Part shown: piece after piece, positions 1-5,567 of the stretch
Layout of the letters: each line of letters opens with the position of its first letter
How positions within the stretch are numbered: the stretch's first letter is position 1
Assembly (NCBI GenBank): GCA_030830145.1
Contig: JAURNO010000364.1
Coordinates: 1-6,663 of the forward strand
Direction of reading: 5' to 3'
Length of the DNA: 6,663 nt
DNA from: Verrucomicrobiota bacterium
GTDB lineage: Bacteria > Verrucomicrobiota > Verrucomicrobiia > Opitutales > Seribacteraceae
Notes under the pieces: generated by a model
What the model saw: the letters and a program-made list of their open reading frames with translations, nothing else
Databases searched by the model: none
What the model was told of the DNA's origin: nothing
Made by a program: the position numbers and the translations under genes

Positions 1-5
1 CAAGA

Positions 6-323
6 ATGACCGCGTCGATTGATATCGATCAGACCGACTTCAAACAAGGCGTCGCCTATCTCTTTGAATTACGCAAAGTCGAAAGGGAACGGTACCAACA
101 ACAACTCAAGAACAAAACGGTTGCGAAAAACAATTCGAATACACCCAAAATCATACCCAACCCTCCAAAATCAAATGGAACTGCAGCAAAAAAGCCGGAG
201 AAGCAAGTGGACAATTCACTTTTCATGGATTTGCCCATCCCCGGCGATTACGGTCATGGAAAGTTTTGTATTTGCGGAGATTGCCGAAAAAAAAGGTTGG
301 CGCAAACGGGCTCTCTCAAATAG
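6..323 (+). CDS. Small unrecognised protein with a C-terminal CxCxxC knuckle
   Basis: I do not recognise this 105-residue protein. Residues 1-35 are charged and probably helical. Residues 36-70 are a low-complexity, disordered-looking stretch rich in Lys, Asn and Pro. The last third looks most conserved: a Met-Asp-Leu-Pro-Ile-Pro-Gly segment (74-80), then His84 and three cysteines (Cys88, Cys90, Cys93) in a CxCxxC arrangement followed by a basic run. His84 plus the three cysteines could hold one zinc ion, or the cysteines could bind another metal; this is inference from spacing only. The frame is open to the left window edge, so the true start may lie upstream of the ATG at 6, and no ribosome binding site can be judged. 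An eight-A run at 287-294 lies within its last codons. A plus-strand gene of unknown role follows 26 bases after its stop. Confidence 0.55.
   Translation: MTASIDIDQTDFKQGVAYLFELRKVERERYQQQLKNKTVAKNNSNTPKIIPNPPKSNGTAAKKPEKQVDNSLFMDLPIPGDYGHGKFCICGDCRKKRLAQTGSLK
287..294 (+). repeat. A8 homopolymer at the end of the CxCxxC gene
   Basis: Eight consecutive A residues are read as CGA AAA AAA AGG in the first gene. The heptamer A AAA AAA is phased as a classic -1 slippery site. A -1 slip, or one extra A in the DNA, would join this frame to that of the following gene without meeting a stop, giving a fusion of about 310 residues. I see no strong downstream hairpin or upstream Shine-Dalgarno stimulator, so programmed frameshifting is only a possibility. 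Confidence 0.3.
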
Positions 324-349
324 CTTGTTGCATTACAATAATTATCCCG

Positions 350-937
350 GTGAATAAAATAAAGAAGAAGAAAAACATACGAGACGTAGAGATCGGGGAT
401 CACGTCAGAGAAACCTCTAGCACAAGAGCTAAAAAGCGTTATGGGGAAGTACTCATGATCCTTCAGGACAACCCAGGGGACCCGACTTTGGAGTGCGTGG
501 AAATTCACCCTGACGAGCTTACACCCTTGGAAAAAGGGAGCGATGGACTGAAAACCTTCAAGGCTAAACGCTCCAAGCTCAAGCTATACACGCCCCGAAA
601 AATGCTCTTCAAGAAAAAGACGTTCGAGAAAGGCGACGTGGTGCGGCACAAACGCGGAGGTTCTTTCCGCTACGGTCGTATTGTCTGCTTTGTTCACCCG
701 GATGGTCTTTACTCTACTTCTCACGAGCAGGGCTACAATGGAAAAGATCTGCTCGAGTGCGTCGAAATCGATAAAAAGCCCGGCCTTATGCAAAAAATTG
801 GGGCGGATGGTGTACCAAGCCGTTTTCAAGCCCAAGGCAAAGATTGCAAAATCATGAAGGTCATCACGACTGATTCCAAAGGAGAGGAGACGACAATGCA
901 CAAGCTTGACCTTTCAGACGAAGAAGAGGAAACCTGA
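350..937 (+). CDS. Unrecognised basic protein with two tandem SH3-like modules
   Basis: No family name is offered for this 195-residue protein. It has a Lys-rich N terminus (residues 2-8), two related modules (about 11-81 and 90-171) and an acidic tail ending in Asp-Glu-Glu-Glu-Glu-Thr. Both modules share Gly-Asp-x-Val-Arg near their start, Arg-Tyr-Gly followed by hydrophobic strands, the identical Leu-Glu-Cys-Val-Glu-Ile, and a Gly-x-Asp-Gly ... Phe-x-Ala ending. The GDxVR...YG pattern is typical of small SH3/KOW-like beta barrels that bind nucleic acid or protein, so a binding role is inferred. I chose the GTG at 350 because it lies just after the previous stop and just before the first module. 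The frame is open further upstream (TTG at 266), but that would overlap the previous gene. There is no Shine-Dalgarno; a TACAAT hexamer sits at 334-339. The gene converges on a minus-strand gene 29 bases away. Confidence 0.75.
   Translation: MNKIKKKKNIRDVEIGDHVRETSSTRAKKRYGEVLMILQDNPGDPTLECVEIHPDELTPLEKGSDGLKTFKAKRSKLKLYTPRKMLFKKKTFEKGDVVRHKRGGSFRYGRIVCFVHPDGLYSTSHEQGYNGKDLLECVEIDKKPGLMQKIGADGVPSRFQAQGKDCKIMKVITTDSKGEETTMHKLDLSDEEEET
380..862 (+). repeat. Coding tandem duplication (two diverged modules)
   Basis: The two protein modules are encoded at about 380-592 and 617-862. The shared Leu-Glu-Cys-Val-Glu-Ile hexapeptide is at 488-505 and 752-769. Those 18 bases differ at four positions, all synonymous, so the duplication looks old and kept by selection on the protein. 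The second copy has a longer loop between Arg-Tyr-Gly and the hexapeptide. Confidence 0.7.
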
Positions 938-966
938 ATCTTCATTCCCTAAGTGCCTTACTTCTA

Positions 967-1206
967 TCATTGGTTCGCGAAAAAGTGATCCAAATCGAAC
1001 TTTCTCACTCGCACCGTCTTGCTTGATTTCGTCTTAAACGCAGAAACCAAGAATCTCATTCTCTCCCCTCTTTGGGTCTCGTAGGAAAAAGCAACCTCAT
1101 CCCGACTCCATCTGGCGTAGCACCATTTCGCGTGATAGGCTTGCAATATGTAGGAAATCGCCTCCGCCCGGTTCAAATAGTACTCACCATTTATTTTTTG
1201 AACCAT
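967..1206 (-). CDS. Small unrecognised aromatic and basic protein, 79 residues
   Basis: I do not recognise this 79-residue protein. It is soluble-looking with no signal peptide or membrane segment. An N-terminal helix-like part (about residues 10-25) is followed by a Trp/Tyr/Arg-rich core (about 26-46) and a beta-like basic tail with several Lys/Arg-Val-Arg repeats. Counter-evidence to it being real is limited to its small size. It has normal amino-acid composition, and no other strand offers a better frame here. ATG at 1206 is the first start after an in-frame stop at 1219-1221. No Shine-Dalgarno is at the right distance, whereas a GGGAG at 1236-1240 is well placed for a separate 14-codon frame starting at 1228 that overlaps this start. 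It lies downstream of the terminator at 1245-1272, so it is probably transcribed from its own promoter, which I could not identify. Confidence 0.5.
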   Translation of the reverse strand: MVQKINGEYYLNRAEAISYILQAYHAKWCYARWSRDEVAFSYETQRGERMRFLVSAFKTKSSKTVRVRKFDLDHFFANQ

Positions 1207-1228
1207 TTTGGCAAAATTTCACTTCCAT
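1184..1228 (-). other. 14-codon leader ORF with good Shine-Dalgarno, overlapping a gene start
   Basis: On the minus strand GGGAG (1240-1236) is followed after seven bases by ATG at 1228, opening a 14-residue frame that stops at TGA 1184-1186. It overlaps the first 23 bases of the 79-residue gene in another frame. This is the best ribosome-binding arrangement for an ATG in the window. It may be a coupling leader peptide, the true N terminus of the next gene split by a single-base change, or chance. Confidence 0.25.
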
Positions 1229-1244
1229 CACTTTACTCCCAAAA

Positions 1245-1272
1245 GAAAAGCCGCATCAAAACGCGGCTTTTC
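1245..1272 (-). terminator. Intrinsic terminator closing the comM operon
   Basis: A perfect 10-bp inverted repeat (GAAAAGCCGC / GCGGCTTTTC) has an 8-base loop. Read on the minus strand it continues into TTTT-C-TTTT, the expected U-rich tail. It lies 26 bases beyond the stop of the helix-turn-helix gene. The A-rich other arm gives a weaker tail for plus-strand transcription, but no plus-strand gene ends close by. Confidence 0.85.
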
Positions 1273-1298
1273 AGAAAAATTCAAGCAAGCGTTGTTAA

Positions 1299-1700
1299 TC
1301 AACTATCGTAGTCGCCTTTTTTGATTTTGTGACAACTCGCAGGAGATACCCCGACAATTTCGGAAACTTCCTTGAGCGATTTACCACTGGCAAGCAAACC
1401 TTTGACTTCGGATACTACCTCCGGAGTGATTTTATTTCTCGCACTCTTGATTCCAAAACGCTCGTAAAAGGCAGATTTTGCAATGGGAGGAAGGCCATTG
1501 ACGTAACACTCCAAGTAATCGACCACTCCGCGAAAAACCTTCCTACCATCTTCCCTCCGATGACGTTCGTGATCTTTCTTGATCAACGCATAAAGTGTAC
1601 TTTGATCAACCTTTGAAGACTTTTTTGCTTCAATCTTCTTATCAATTTTTTTCTTTAAGGCTTCGAGTTCCTTAATGCTAACATTATCGTCTATATTCAT
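1299..1700 (-). CDS. Coiled-coil plus helix-turn-helix DNA-binding-like protein
   Basis: This is a probable small DNA-binding protein of 133 residues from the ATG at 1700. Residues 7-30 form a Lys/Glu-rich heptad-like helix suited to dimerisation. A charged stretch (31-55) and a middle helical part follow. Residues 91-128 read as a resolvase/Trp-repressor-type helix-turn-helix: Thr-Pro-Glu helix, Gly-Lys-Ser-Leu-Lys-Glu-Val-Ser-Glu turn-helix, then Gly-Val-Ser-Pro-Ala-Ser and a basic recognition helix. I see no catalytic recombinase residues, so a regulator or architectural role is inferred. The frame also allows a TTG start at 1745 (148 residues), but the extra 15 residues look like random Lys/Asn-rich sequence. 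No Shine-Dalgarno is seen; TATAAG lies nine bases before the ATG. It follows comM by 71 bases on the same strand with no terminator between, and its own end is followed by a strong one. Confidence 0.7.
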   Translation of the reverse strand: MNIDDNVSIKELEALKKKIDKKIEAKKSSKVDQSTLYALIKKDHERHRREDGRKVFRGVVDYLECYVNGLPPIAKSAFYERFGIKSARNKITPEVVSEVKGLLASGKSLKEVSEIVGVSPASCHKIKKGDYDS

Positions 1701-1771
1701 ATTTTTTAACTTATACAACTCAAGGTTTTTTCTGTTTTTTATCAATTAGATGTATATTGTAAAGAAAGATT

Positions 1772-3310
1772 TTAGATTATAGCGGAACGGTCCATACTTC
1801 GATACTGTATTGCCTCTAGCAAATGTAGTTTTTCGATTGCATTGGAATCGTCCAAATCGGCAATAGTGCGAGAGAGTTTGAGTATCCTATTATAGGCTCG
1901 CGCAGATAGTGAAAGCTGATTCATCGCGCCTCTCAACATATGCATATTTTCATCCGAAAGCCTACAAAAAGAAGCAATCATTTTATTCGACATATTGGCA
2001 TTACAAACTATGGAAGTATTCAAAAACCTTTGTTTTTGAATCATGCGGCATTTCTCTACCCTTCCACGAATCTCCGCTGAAGATTCCCCCTCCTCTTTGA
2101 CCTGCAAATCCTCCACCCTGACTGCTGGAGCCTCGACATGAATGTCTATTCTGTCCAGCAACGGTCCGCTGACCCGAGCGCGATACCTTTGAACCTGGGG
2201 CATCGAGCACCGGCATTCCCTCGTCGTATCGCCCAAGTACCCACACGGGCAGGGATTCATCGCGGTCACCAGCATGAACCGACTGGGTAAAGTTATTTTT
2301 CCGGCGCTCCTCGATATGGTTACTTCCCCATCCTCCAGAGGTTGACGAAGGACTTCAAGCGCAGACCTCTTGAACTCGGGCAATTCATCCAAAAAAAGAA
2401 CTCCGTTGTGAGCCAACGAAATTTCCCCCGGTCCCGGAATCGTTCCTCCACCGAGTAATCCGACGTCGCTGATCGTGTGGTGAGGAGTTCGGACCGGACG
2501 GCTCAAAGGCTTACCCTCCTTGATCAAGGCATTTCCACCTGCGGAGTATATGTTCAGGATCTCCAAAAACTCTTCCAAATGAGGCTGAGGCAAGATCGAG
2601 GGGATTCTTTTCGCAATCATGGACTTGCCCGAGCCAGGTGGTCCCAGCATCATCAAATTATGTCCACCGGCAACCGCTACTTCAACTGCCCTTCGTACCT
2701 TCGCCTGCCCCTTGACTTCCGAAAAATCGAGTCCTCCCGAATAATCGTGTTTCAATTGATAAGGACTCTCTGACTTTTTCATGGCCACCTGTTCGGTTTC
2801 TCCTGAAAAGAAAGAAACCGCCTGAGCCAGGGAATCCATCGCATAAACCTCAACCCCATCCATCAAACAGGCCTCCTCGGCCGATTCCTTCGGCAAAACC
2901 ACACCTTTCTTTCCCGCTTTCACCGCTAGCATGGCCATCGACAAACCACCTCGCACCCTTCGGGTTTCGCCCGAAAGTCCCAACTCTCCGGCAATGAGGA
3001 AGTCCTTCAAACCGTCCCCCGGCATTTGGCCCATTGCGGCAAGAAGGCAAAGAGCGATGGGCAAATCGAAAGCTGCACCCTCCTTGCGCAAATCACCTGG
3101 AGCAAGATTGATCGTGACTCGAGTACGCGGTGAGGAATAGCCCGTGTTCGCCAAACTCGAAAGCACGCGATCCAAGGATTCTTTGACTGCTGCATCAGGC
3201 AAACCGACCAAGACGCATCTCGGTTCACCTTTTTCTCCGCCGTTGGCTTCCACGGTTACGGGAAGAGCGTTCACACCTTGTAATGTAGCCGAGCAGGTTT
3301 CTGCGAGCAT
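1772..3310 (-). CDS. comM: ComM/YifB family AAA+ ATPase (Mg-chelatase-like helicase)
   Basis: The family member ComM is a hexameric helicase that drives branch migration of incoming DNA during natural transformation. Homologues (YifB) are also common in bacteria not known to be competent. At 512 residues the length is normal. Residues 1 to about 170 are the Lon-protease-like N domain. The AAA+ core has Walker A Gly-Pro-Pro-Gly-Ser-Gly-Lys-Ser at 223-230, Walker B Val-Leu-Phe-Leu-Asp-Glu-Leu at 304-310, sensor-1 Asn352, the family's four cysteines (354, 356, 366, 368), an arginine-finger-like Leu-Leu-Asp-Arg-Ile-Asp (Arg387), and a C-terminal helical domain with the Ser-Ala-Arg-Ala-Tyr sensor-2 region (Arg471). 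All key residues are present and the gene looks intact. The ATG at 3310 gives the expected N terminus but has no Shine-Dalgarno; its leader is a G-free C-rich tract. It is probably cotranscribed with the hydrolase upstream and the helix-turn-helix gene downstream. Confidence 0.96.
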   Translation of the reverse strand: MLAETCSATLQGVNALPVTVEANGGEKGEPRCVLVGLPDAAVKESLDRVLSSLANTGYSSPRTRVTINLAPGDLRKEGAAFDLPIALCLLAAMGQMPGDGLKDFLIAGELGLSGETRRVRGGLSMAMLAVKAGKKGVVLPKESAEEACLMDGVEVYAMDSLAQAVSFFSGETEQVAMKKSESPYQLKHDYSGGLDFSEVKGQAKVRRAVEVAVAGGHNLMMLGPPGSGKSMIAKRIPSILPQPHLEEFLEILNIYSAGGNALIKEGKPLSRPVRTPHHTISDVGLLGGGTIPGPGEISLAHNGVLFLDELPEFKRSALEVLRQPLEDGEVTISRSAGKITLPSRFMLVTAMNPCPCGYLGDTTRECRCSMPQVQRYRARVSGPLLDRIDIHVEAPAVRVEDLQVKEEGESSAEIRGRVEKCRMIQKQRFLNTSIVCNANMSNKMIASFCRLSDENMHMLRGAMNQLSLSARAYNRILKLSRTIADLDDSNAIEKLHLLEAIQYRSMDRSAII

Positions 3311-3364
3311 ATTGGGAGATTTTTGGGAGTTGGGAGGTTTGGGAGGAGGAGGGAGGAGTATAAA
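3311..3364 (-). promoter_or_regulatory. G-free, C-rich comM leader (rut-like; G-quadruplex potential opposite)
   Basis: The whole 54-base gap between the hydrolase stop and comM has no C on the plus strand, so the minus-strand transcript has no G and 26 C, mostly in CUCC/UCCC repeats. That is the composition of Rho-utilisation sites. On the plus strand GGG tracts at 3325, 3332, 3341 and 3351, separated by 4, 6 and 7 bases, meet the usual four-tract G-quadruplex pattern; another GGG is at 3314. The composition is seen directly; the function is inferred. Confidence 0.45.
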
Positions 3365-3946
3365 TCAAGGCATTCGATCTTTGACTAGTGCGGAGATGGA
3401 ACGGAATTCCTCATGCTTGGAGCTCTTGAGCATGGCATAAAGCAGACTTTCCAAGGGAAGAAGATGGCAACCGAGGTTTTCCAACTTGCGAAGAGCCCAC
3501 TTTCCATCTTCAGCCCTGCGGCAGCCGACGCAGTCGGTCAGGATGGTTACGGTCAAGCCATGTCTTATGGCATCGACCGCGGTCAGGTATACGCAAATCG
3601 GAGTCTCGATGCCGGTGAGCAACAAATGTTCAATCCTACCCTTGCTGATCCATTCCTCGAATCCCGGGCAACCGAATGCCGAAAAGCTATCCTTTGAAAG
3701 AGTGAGCGACCCTGCGCATGCTTCCATAACTTCTTGTTCCGTAGGTCCCAGTTTATGGGGGACCTGTTCGGTTACAGCCAAGGGTACGTTCAGACAGCCC
3801 ATGGAACGGCCGAATACTTTAATTGAATCGATCAAGCGCTCCGGTTTGGCTACGCCGCCCAACAATCGAGGCTGTGCATCGATAATCAAACCGGCCAAAC
3901 CGACCTTTTCTGCAAGGGGAACTTTTTCTTCATCGCACTTTTTCAT
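3365..3946 (-). CDS. Isochorismatase-family cysteine hydrolase
   Basis: This is a cytoplasmic hydrolase of the isochorismatase/nicotinamidase superfamily, 193 residues, a usual length. The catalytic triad is visible: Asp23 in the first strand (Leu-Ile-Ile-Asp-Ala-Gln), Lys85 in Leu-Ser-Lys-Asp-Ser-Phe-Ser-Ala-Phe, and nucleophile Cys118 in Gly-Ile-Glu-Thr-Pro-Ile-Cys-Val-Tyr followed by Thr-Ala-Val-Asp-Ala. The Gly-Ile-Glu-Thr block and the Phe-Ser-Ala-Phe segment resemble the YcaC/ISOC-like branch rather than true isochorismatases or nicotinamidases. The metal-site histidines of nicotinamidase are not evident, so the substrate is unknown. The ATG at 3946 has no clear Shine-Dalgarno. The gene is first in a minus-strand run with comM (54 bases downstream) and diverges from the lipoprotein gene across 41 bases. 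No functional link to comM is known. Confidence 0.92.
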   Translation of the reverse strand: MKKCDEEKVPLAEKVGLAGLIIDAQPRLLGGVAKPERLIDSIKVFGRSMGCLNVPLAVTEQVPHKLGPTEQEVMEACAGSLTLSKDSFSAFGCPGFEEWISKGRIEHLLLTGIETPICVYLTAVDAIRHGLTVTILTDCVGCRRAEDGKWALRKLENLGCHLLPLESLLYAMLKSSKHEEFRSISALVKDRMP

Positions 3947-3973
3947 TTCAACCGGATGGATTTGATGATTAGG

Positions 3974-3983
3974 TAAAATAGTA
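3974..3983. promoter_or_regulatory. Overlapping divergent -10 elements (possible bidirectional promoter)
   Basis: TAAAATAGTA contains a plus-strand -10-like TAAAAT (3974-3979) and a minus-strand TACTAT (3983-3978). The plus-strand hexamer ends eight bases before the ATG at 3988, which would give an almost leaderless mRNA. The minus-strand start would lie near 3970, about 23 bases before the ATG at 3946. No good -35 element is visible for either, so confidence is limited. Some promoter must sit in or near this 41-base gap unless it lies inside a coding region. Confidence 0.4.
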
Positions 3984-3987
3984 ATTC

Positions 3988-4539
3988 ATGCAACAACCTA
4001 GTCAAAACGGACTTCCCCTCCCTCTGAAAACCAAGTTTTCTCCGACCCATCGCTATCTTGCAAAAGTAACGAGAAGAAACCTTCTCTTTTGCCTTTTGCC
4101 GGCCCTTGCTCTCACATCTTGCCGAAAATTCCGGTCCGACCCCGAAAAGATTACGATGCGACCTCGCATTTTTCTCGAGGGAGCAGCCCCCATTCCCATT
4201 TTGGACGAGTATGACGTCAGGTTAGTCCAATTAGGTACGATTGCCAACATCATGACCGAAGAACCTTCCGACCGTATGTTCGCTCTTTGGTTGTCCTTTG
4301 ACCGCCGGAGCGCCATGACCTTGCAAAAGGAAACAATTCGCAACATTGGGAAAAGGCTTCATTTGGTCGTGGGAGGTGAAATCGTTGGAGTTCACCCCAT
4401 TGAAGGAGGAATAACCGACGGAGTATTGCCCTTTGTACTTTCCGCCAACATGCCTCAGGAGAATGCCCTTTTTCTTTATAATCAATTGAACACCTCCCTT
4501 GTTCACATTCGGGCCGAATACGAAGCAAAGAAAGGCTAG
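3988..4539 (+). CDS. Lipoprotein with SecD head-like C-terminal domain
   Basis: This 183-residue protein is probably a membrane-anchored lipoprotein. A long N region (1-30) ends in Thr-Arg-Arg-Asn-Leu-Leu, resembling a twin-arginine motif. A hydrophobic stretch follows, then a lipobox Leu-Thr-Ser-Cys with Cys45. Arg46 after it is not the inner-membrane-retention Asp of enteric bacteria. Residues about 97-170 resemble the periplasmic head of SecD: a Phe-Asp strand, a helix ending Thr-Ile-Arg-Asn-Ile-Gly-Lys-Arg-Leu, a strand with Val-Val-Gly-Gly-Glu-Ile-Val, Pro-Ile-x-Gly-Gly-Ile, and an Ala-x-x-Leu-x-x-Gln-Leu-Asn helix. The SecD membrane domains are absent, so it is not a translocase by itself; the similarity was judged by eye. 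ATG 3988 is the only standard start before the signal segment. It has no Shine-Dalgarno and may be leaderless. The M23 peptidase gene starts two bases after its stop. Confidence 0.8.
   Translation: MQQPSQNGLPLPLKTKFSPTHRYLAKVTRRNLLFCLLPALALTSCRKFRSDPEKITMRPRIFLEGAAPIPILDEYDVRLVQLGTIANIMTEEPSDRMFALWLSFDRRSAMTLQKETIRNIGKRLHLVVGGEIVGVHPIEGGITDGVLPFVLSANMPQENALFLYNQLNTSLVHIRAEYEAKKG
4531..4535 (+). promoter_or_regulatory. Ribosome binding site for the M23 peptidase GTG start
   Basis: AAAGG lies six bases before the GTG at 4542, inside the last codons of the lipoprotein gene. It supports the GTG, which is the only start that keeps the signal peptide, and implies coupled translation. Confidence 0.55.
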
Positions 4540-4541
4540 GC

Positions 4542-5567
4542 GTGCGCTTGTTCTCATTTTCCAGACTGAACCCGTTGCTTTTCCTTCCCCTCCTTTTCTC
4601 GCTCCAACTATTTGCAAGCAATCCGGCCTTTCGGCTCTCTTGGCCCACGCCCAACCCAGCCTTCGCCAAAGGTATGGGCTACTCCGCATTCCTTCAAAAA
4701 ACCGGACCTGACAAAGCCTTTTCCTCCGGTGCCTTCGGATGCGTACGCAACAACGGACATAAATTCCACGAAGGGCTCGATCTTTATCCATTAAAACGGG
4801 ACGGACGGGGACGGGCCGAAGACAAAGTATTTTCCGCTATGGACGGAGTCGTCCGTCACCTCAATGCAACTTCAGGATACAGTGCCTACGGAAAATACCT
4901 CGTGCTCGAGCACACCACGTTAAACCCTCCCCTTTACTCCCTTTACGCCCATCTTGCATCCGTCGAACCCGGACTGAAAGTTGGTTCACCCGTCCAAGTC
5001 GCCCAAGTTCTTGGTAAAATGGGAAACACCGCAAGCTACCGTATCCCACTCGACCGTTCCCACCTCCACTTCGAAATCGGGCTTCGCCTTACCGACAACT
5101 TCCAGAGTTGGTACGACAAGAAAAAATACACCACCAGGAACCGGCACGGCAACTTCAGCGGGTTCAACCTAGTTGGCATCGACCCCCTCCCCTTTTATTC
5201 AGAATACAAAAAGAAATCCTTCGCTACCCCGCTCGAATACCTCCGTTCGCTCCCAGTAACGGCCAAGGTTCGCGTCCGTTCTACCCGTACGCCCGATTTC
5301 GTTCGTCGCTACTCCACCCTGTGCAAAGCACCAGTCAAAGGAACAAACGTGAGTGCCTGGGATTGCTCTTTCGGCCCCTACGGCATCCCCTTGCGAATCG
5401 AGCCCGCCACTCAACCCATCGCCTCAAAAACCTCGAAGTATCAAATTCTCAGTCTCGATCTGGCGGCCCAGCAAAAACCCTGTCGCAGGCTCGTCGTGAA
5501 AAAAGGCAGCTCACTCGTACCAGCCGAGCAACTCCTCGTCTACCTTGAACTCCTCTTCGGAAGCTGA
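4542..5567 (+). CDS. Exported M23 (LytM-type) zinc metallopeptidase
   Basis: This is a probable peptidoglycan-cleaving or wall-remodelling endopeptidase of family M23, 341 residues. Residues 1 to about 26 form a Sec signal peptide (basic start, Leu/Phe-rich core, cleavage likely after Phe-Ala-Ser). The LytM domain spans about 73-182. His76 and Asp80 (His-Glu-Gly-Leu-Asp) and His176 (His-Leu-His) are the expected zinc ligands, and His137 (Tyr-Ala-His-Leu) and His174 are the expected catalytic histidines. All are present, so it should be active rather than an EnvC/NlpD-type degenerate activator. Residues about 235-341 form a second domain that I do not recognise, with Cys261, Cys275 and Cys314, perhaps one disulfide. 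The GTG start has AAAGG six bases upstream. The gene begins two bases after the lipoprotein stop and overlaps the following glycosyltransferase-like gene by 23 bases, so the three are probably one operon. Confidence 0.93.
   Translation: MRLFSFSRLNPLLFLPLLFSLQLFASNPAFRLSWPTPNPAFAKGMGYSAFLQKTGPDKAFSSGAFGCVRNNGHKFHEGLDLYPLKRDGRGRAEDKVFSAMDGVVRHLNATSGYSAYGKYLVLEHTTLNPPLYSLYAHLASVEPGLKVGSPVQVAQVLGKMGNTASYRIPLDRSHLHFEIGLRLTDNFQSWYDKKKYTTRNRHGNFSGFNLVGIDPLPFYSEYKKKSFATPLEYLRSLPVTAKVRVRSTRTPDFVRRYSTLCKAPVKGTNVSAWDCSFGPYGIPLRIEPATQPIASKTSKYQILSLDLAAQQKPCRRLVVKKGSSLVPAEQLLVYLELLFGS

Noticed and set aside
266..349. Upstream TTG start (266) for the duplicated SH3-like gene
   Set aside because: It would overlap the preceding gene by 58 bases and add a Cys/Ile-rich segment unlike the rest of the protein. 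GTG 350 fits better.
938..966. Terminator between the convergent genes
   Set aside because: The 29-base gap has no inverted repeat or T-run that I can find, so none is called.
1701..1745. TTG start (1745) for the helix-turn-helix gene
   Set aside because: It adds 15 Lys/Asn-rich residues from AT-rich DNA with no ribosome binding site. ATG 1700 begins directly before the coiled coil.
3341..3358. GGAGG repeats on the plus strand as a Shine-Dalgarno
   Set aside because: No plus-strand start codon with a credible frame lies within reach. The tract is better explained as the complement of the C-rich comM leader.
3486..3965. 159-residue plus-strand open frame
   Set aside because: It lies opposite the isochorismatase-family gene, whose catalytic residues are intact; Ser/Pro-rich composition is typical of a shadow frame.
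4231..4791. 186-residue minus-strand open frame
   Set aside because: It runs opposite two well-supported plus-strand genes (lipoprotein and M23), has a Cys/Arg-rich composition, and no recognisable motif. Treated as an antisense shadow.
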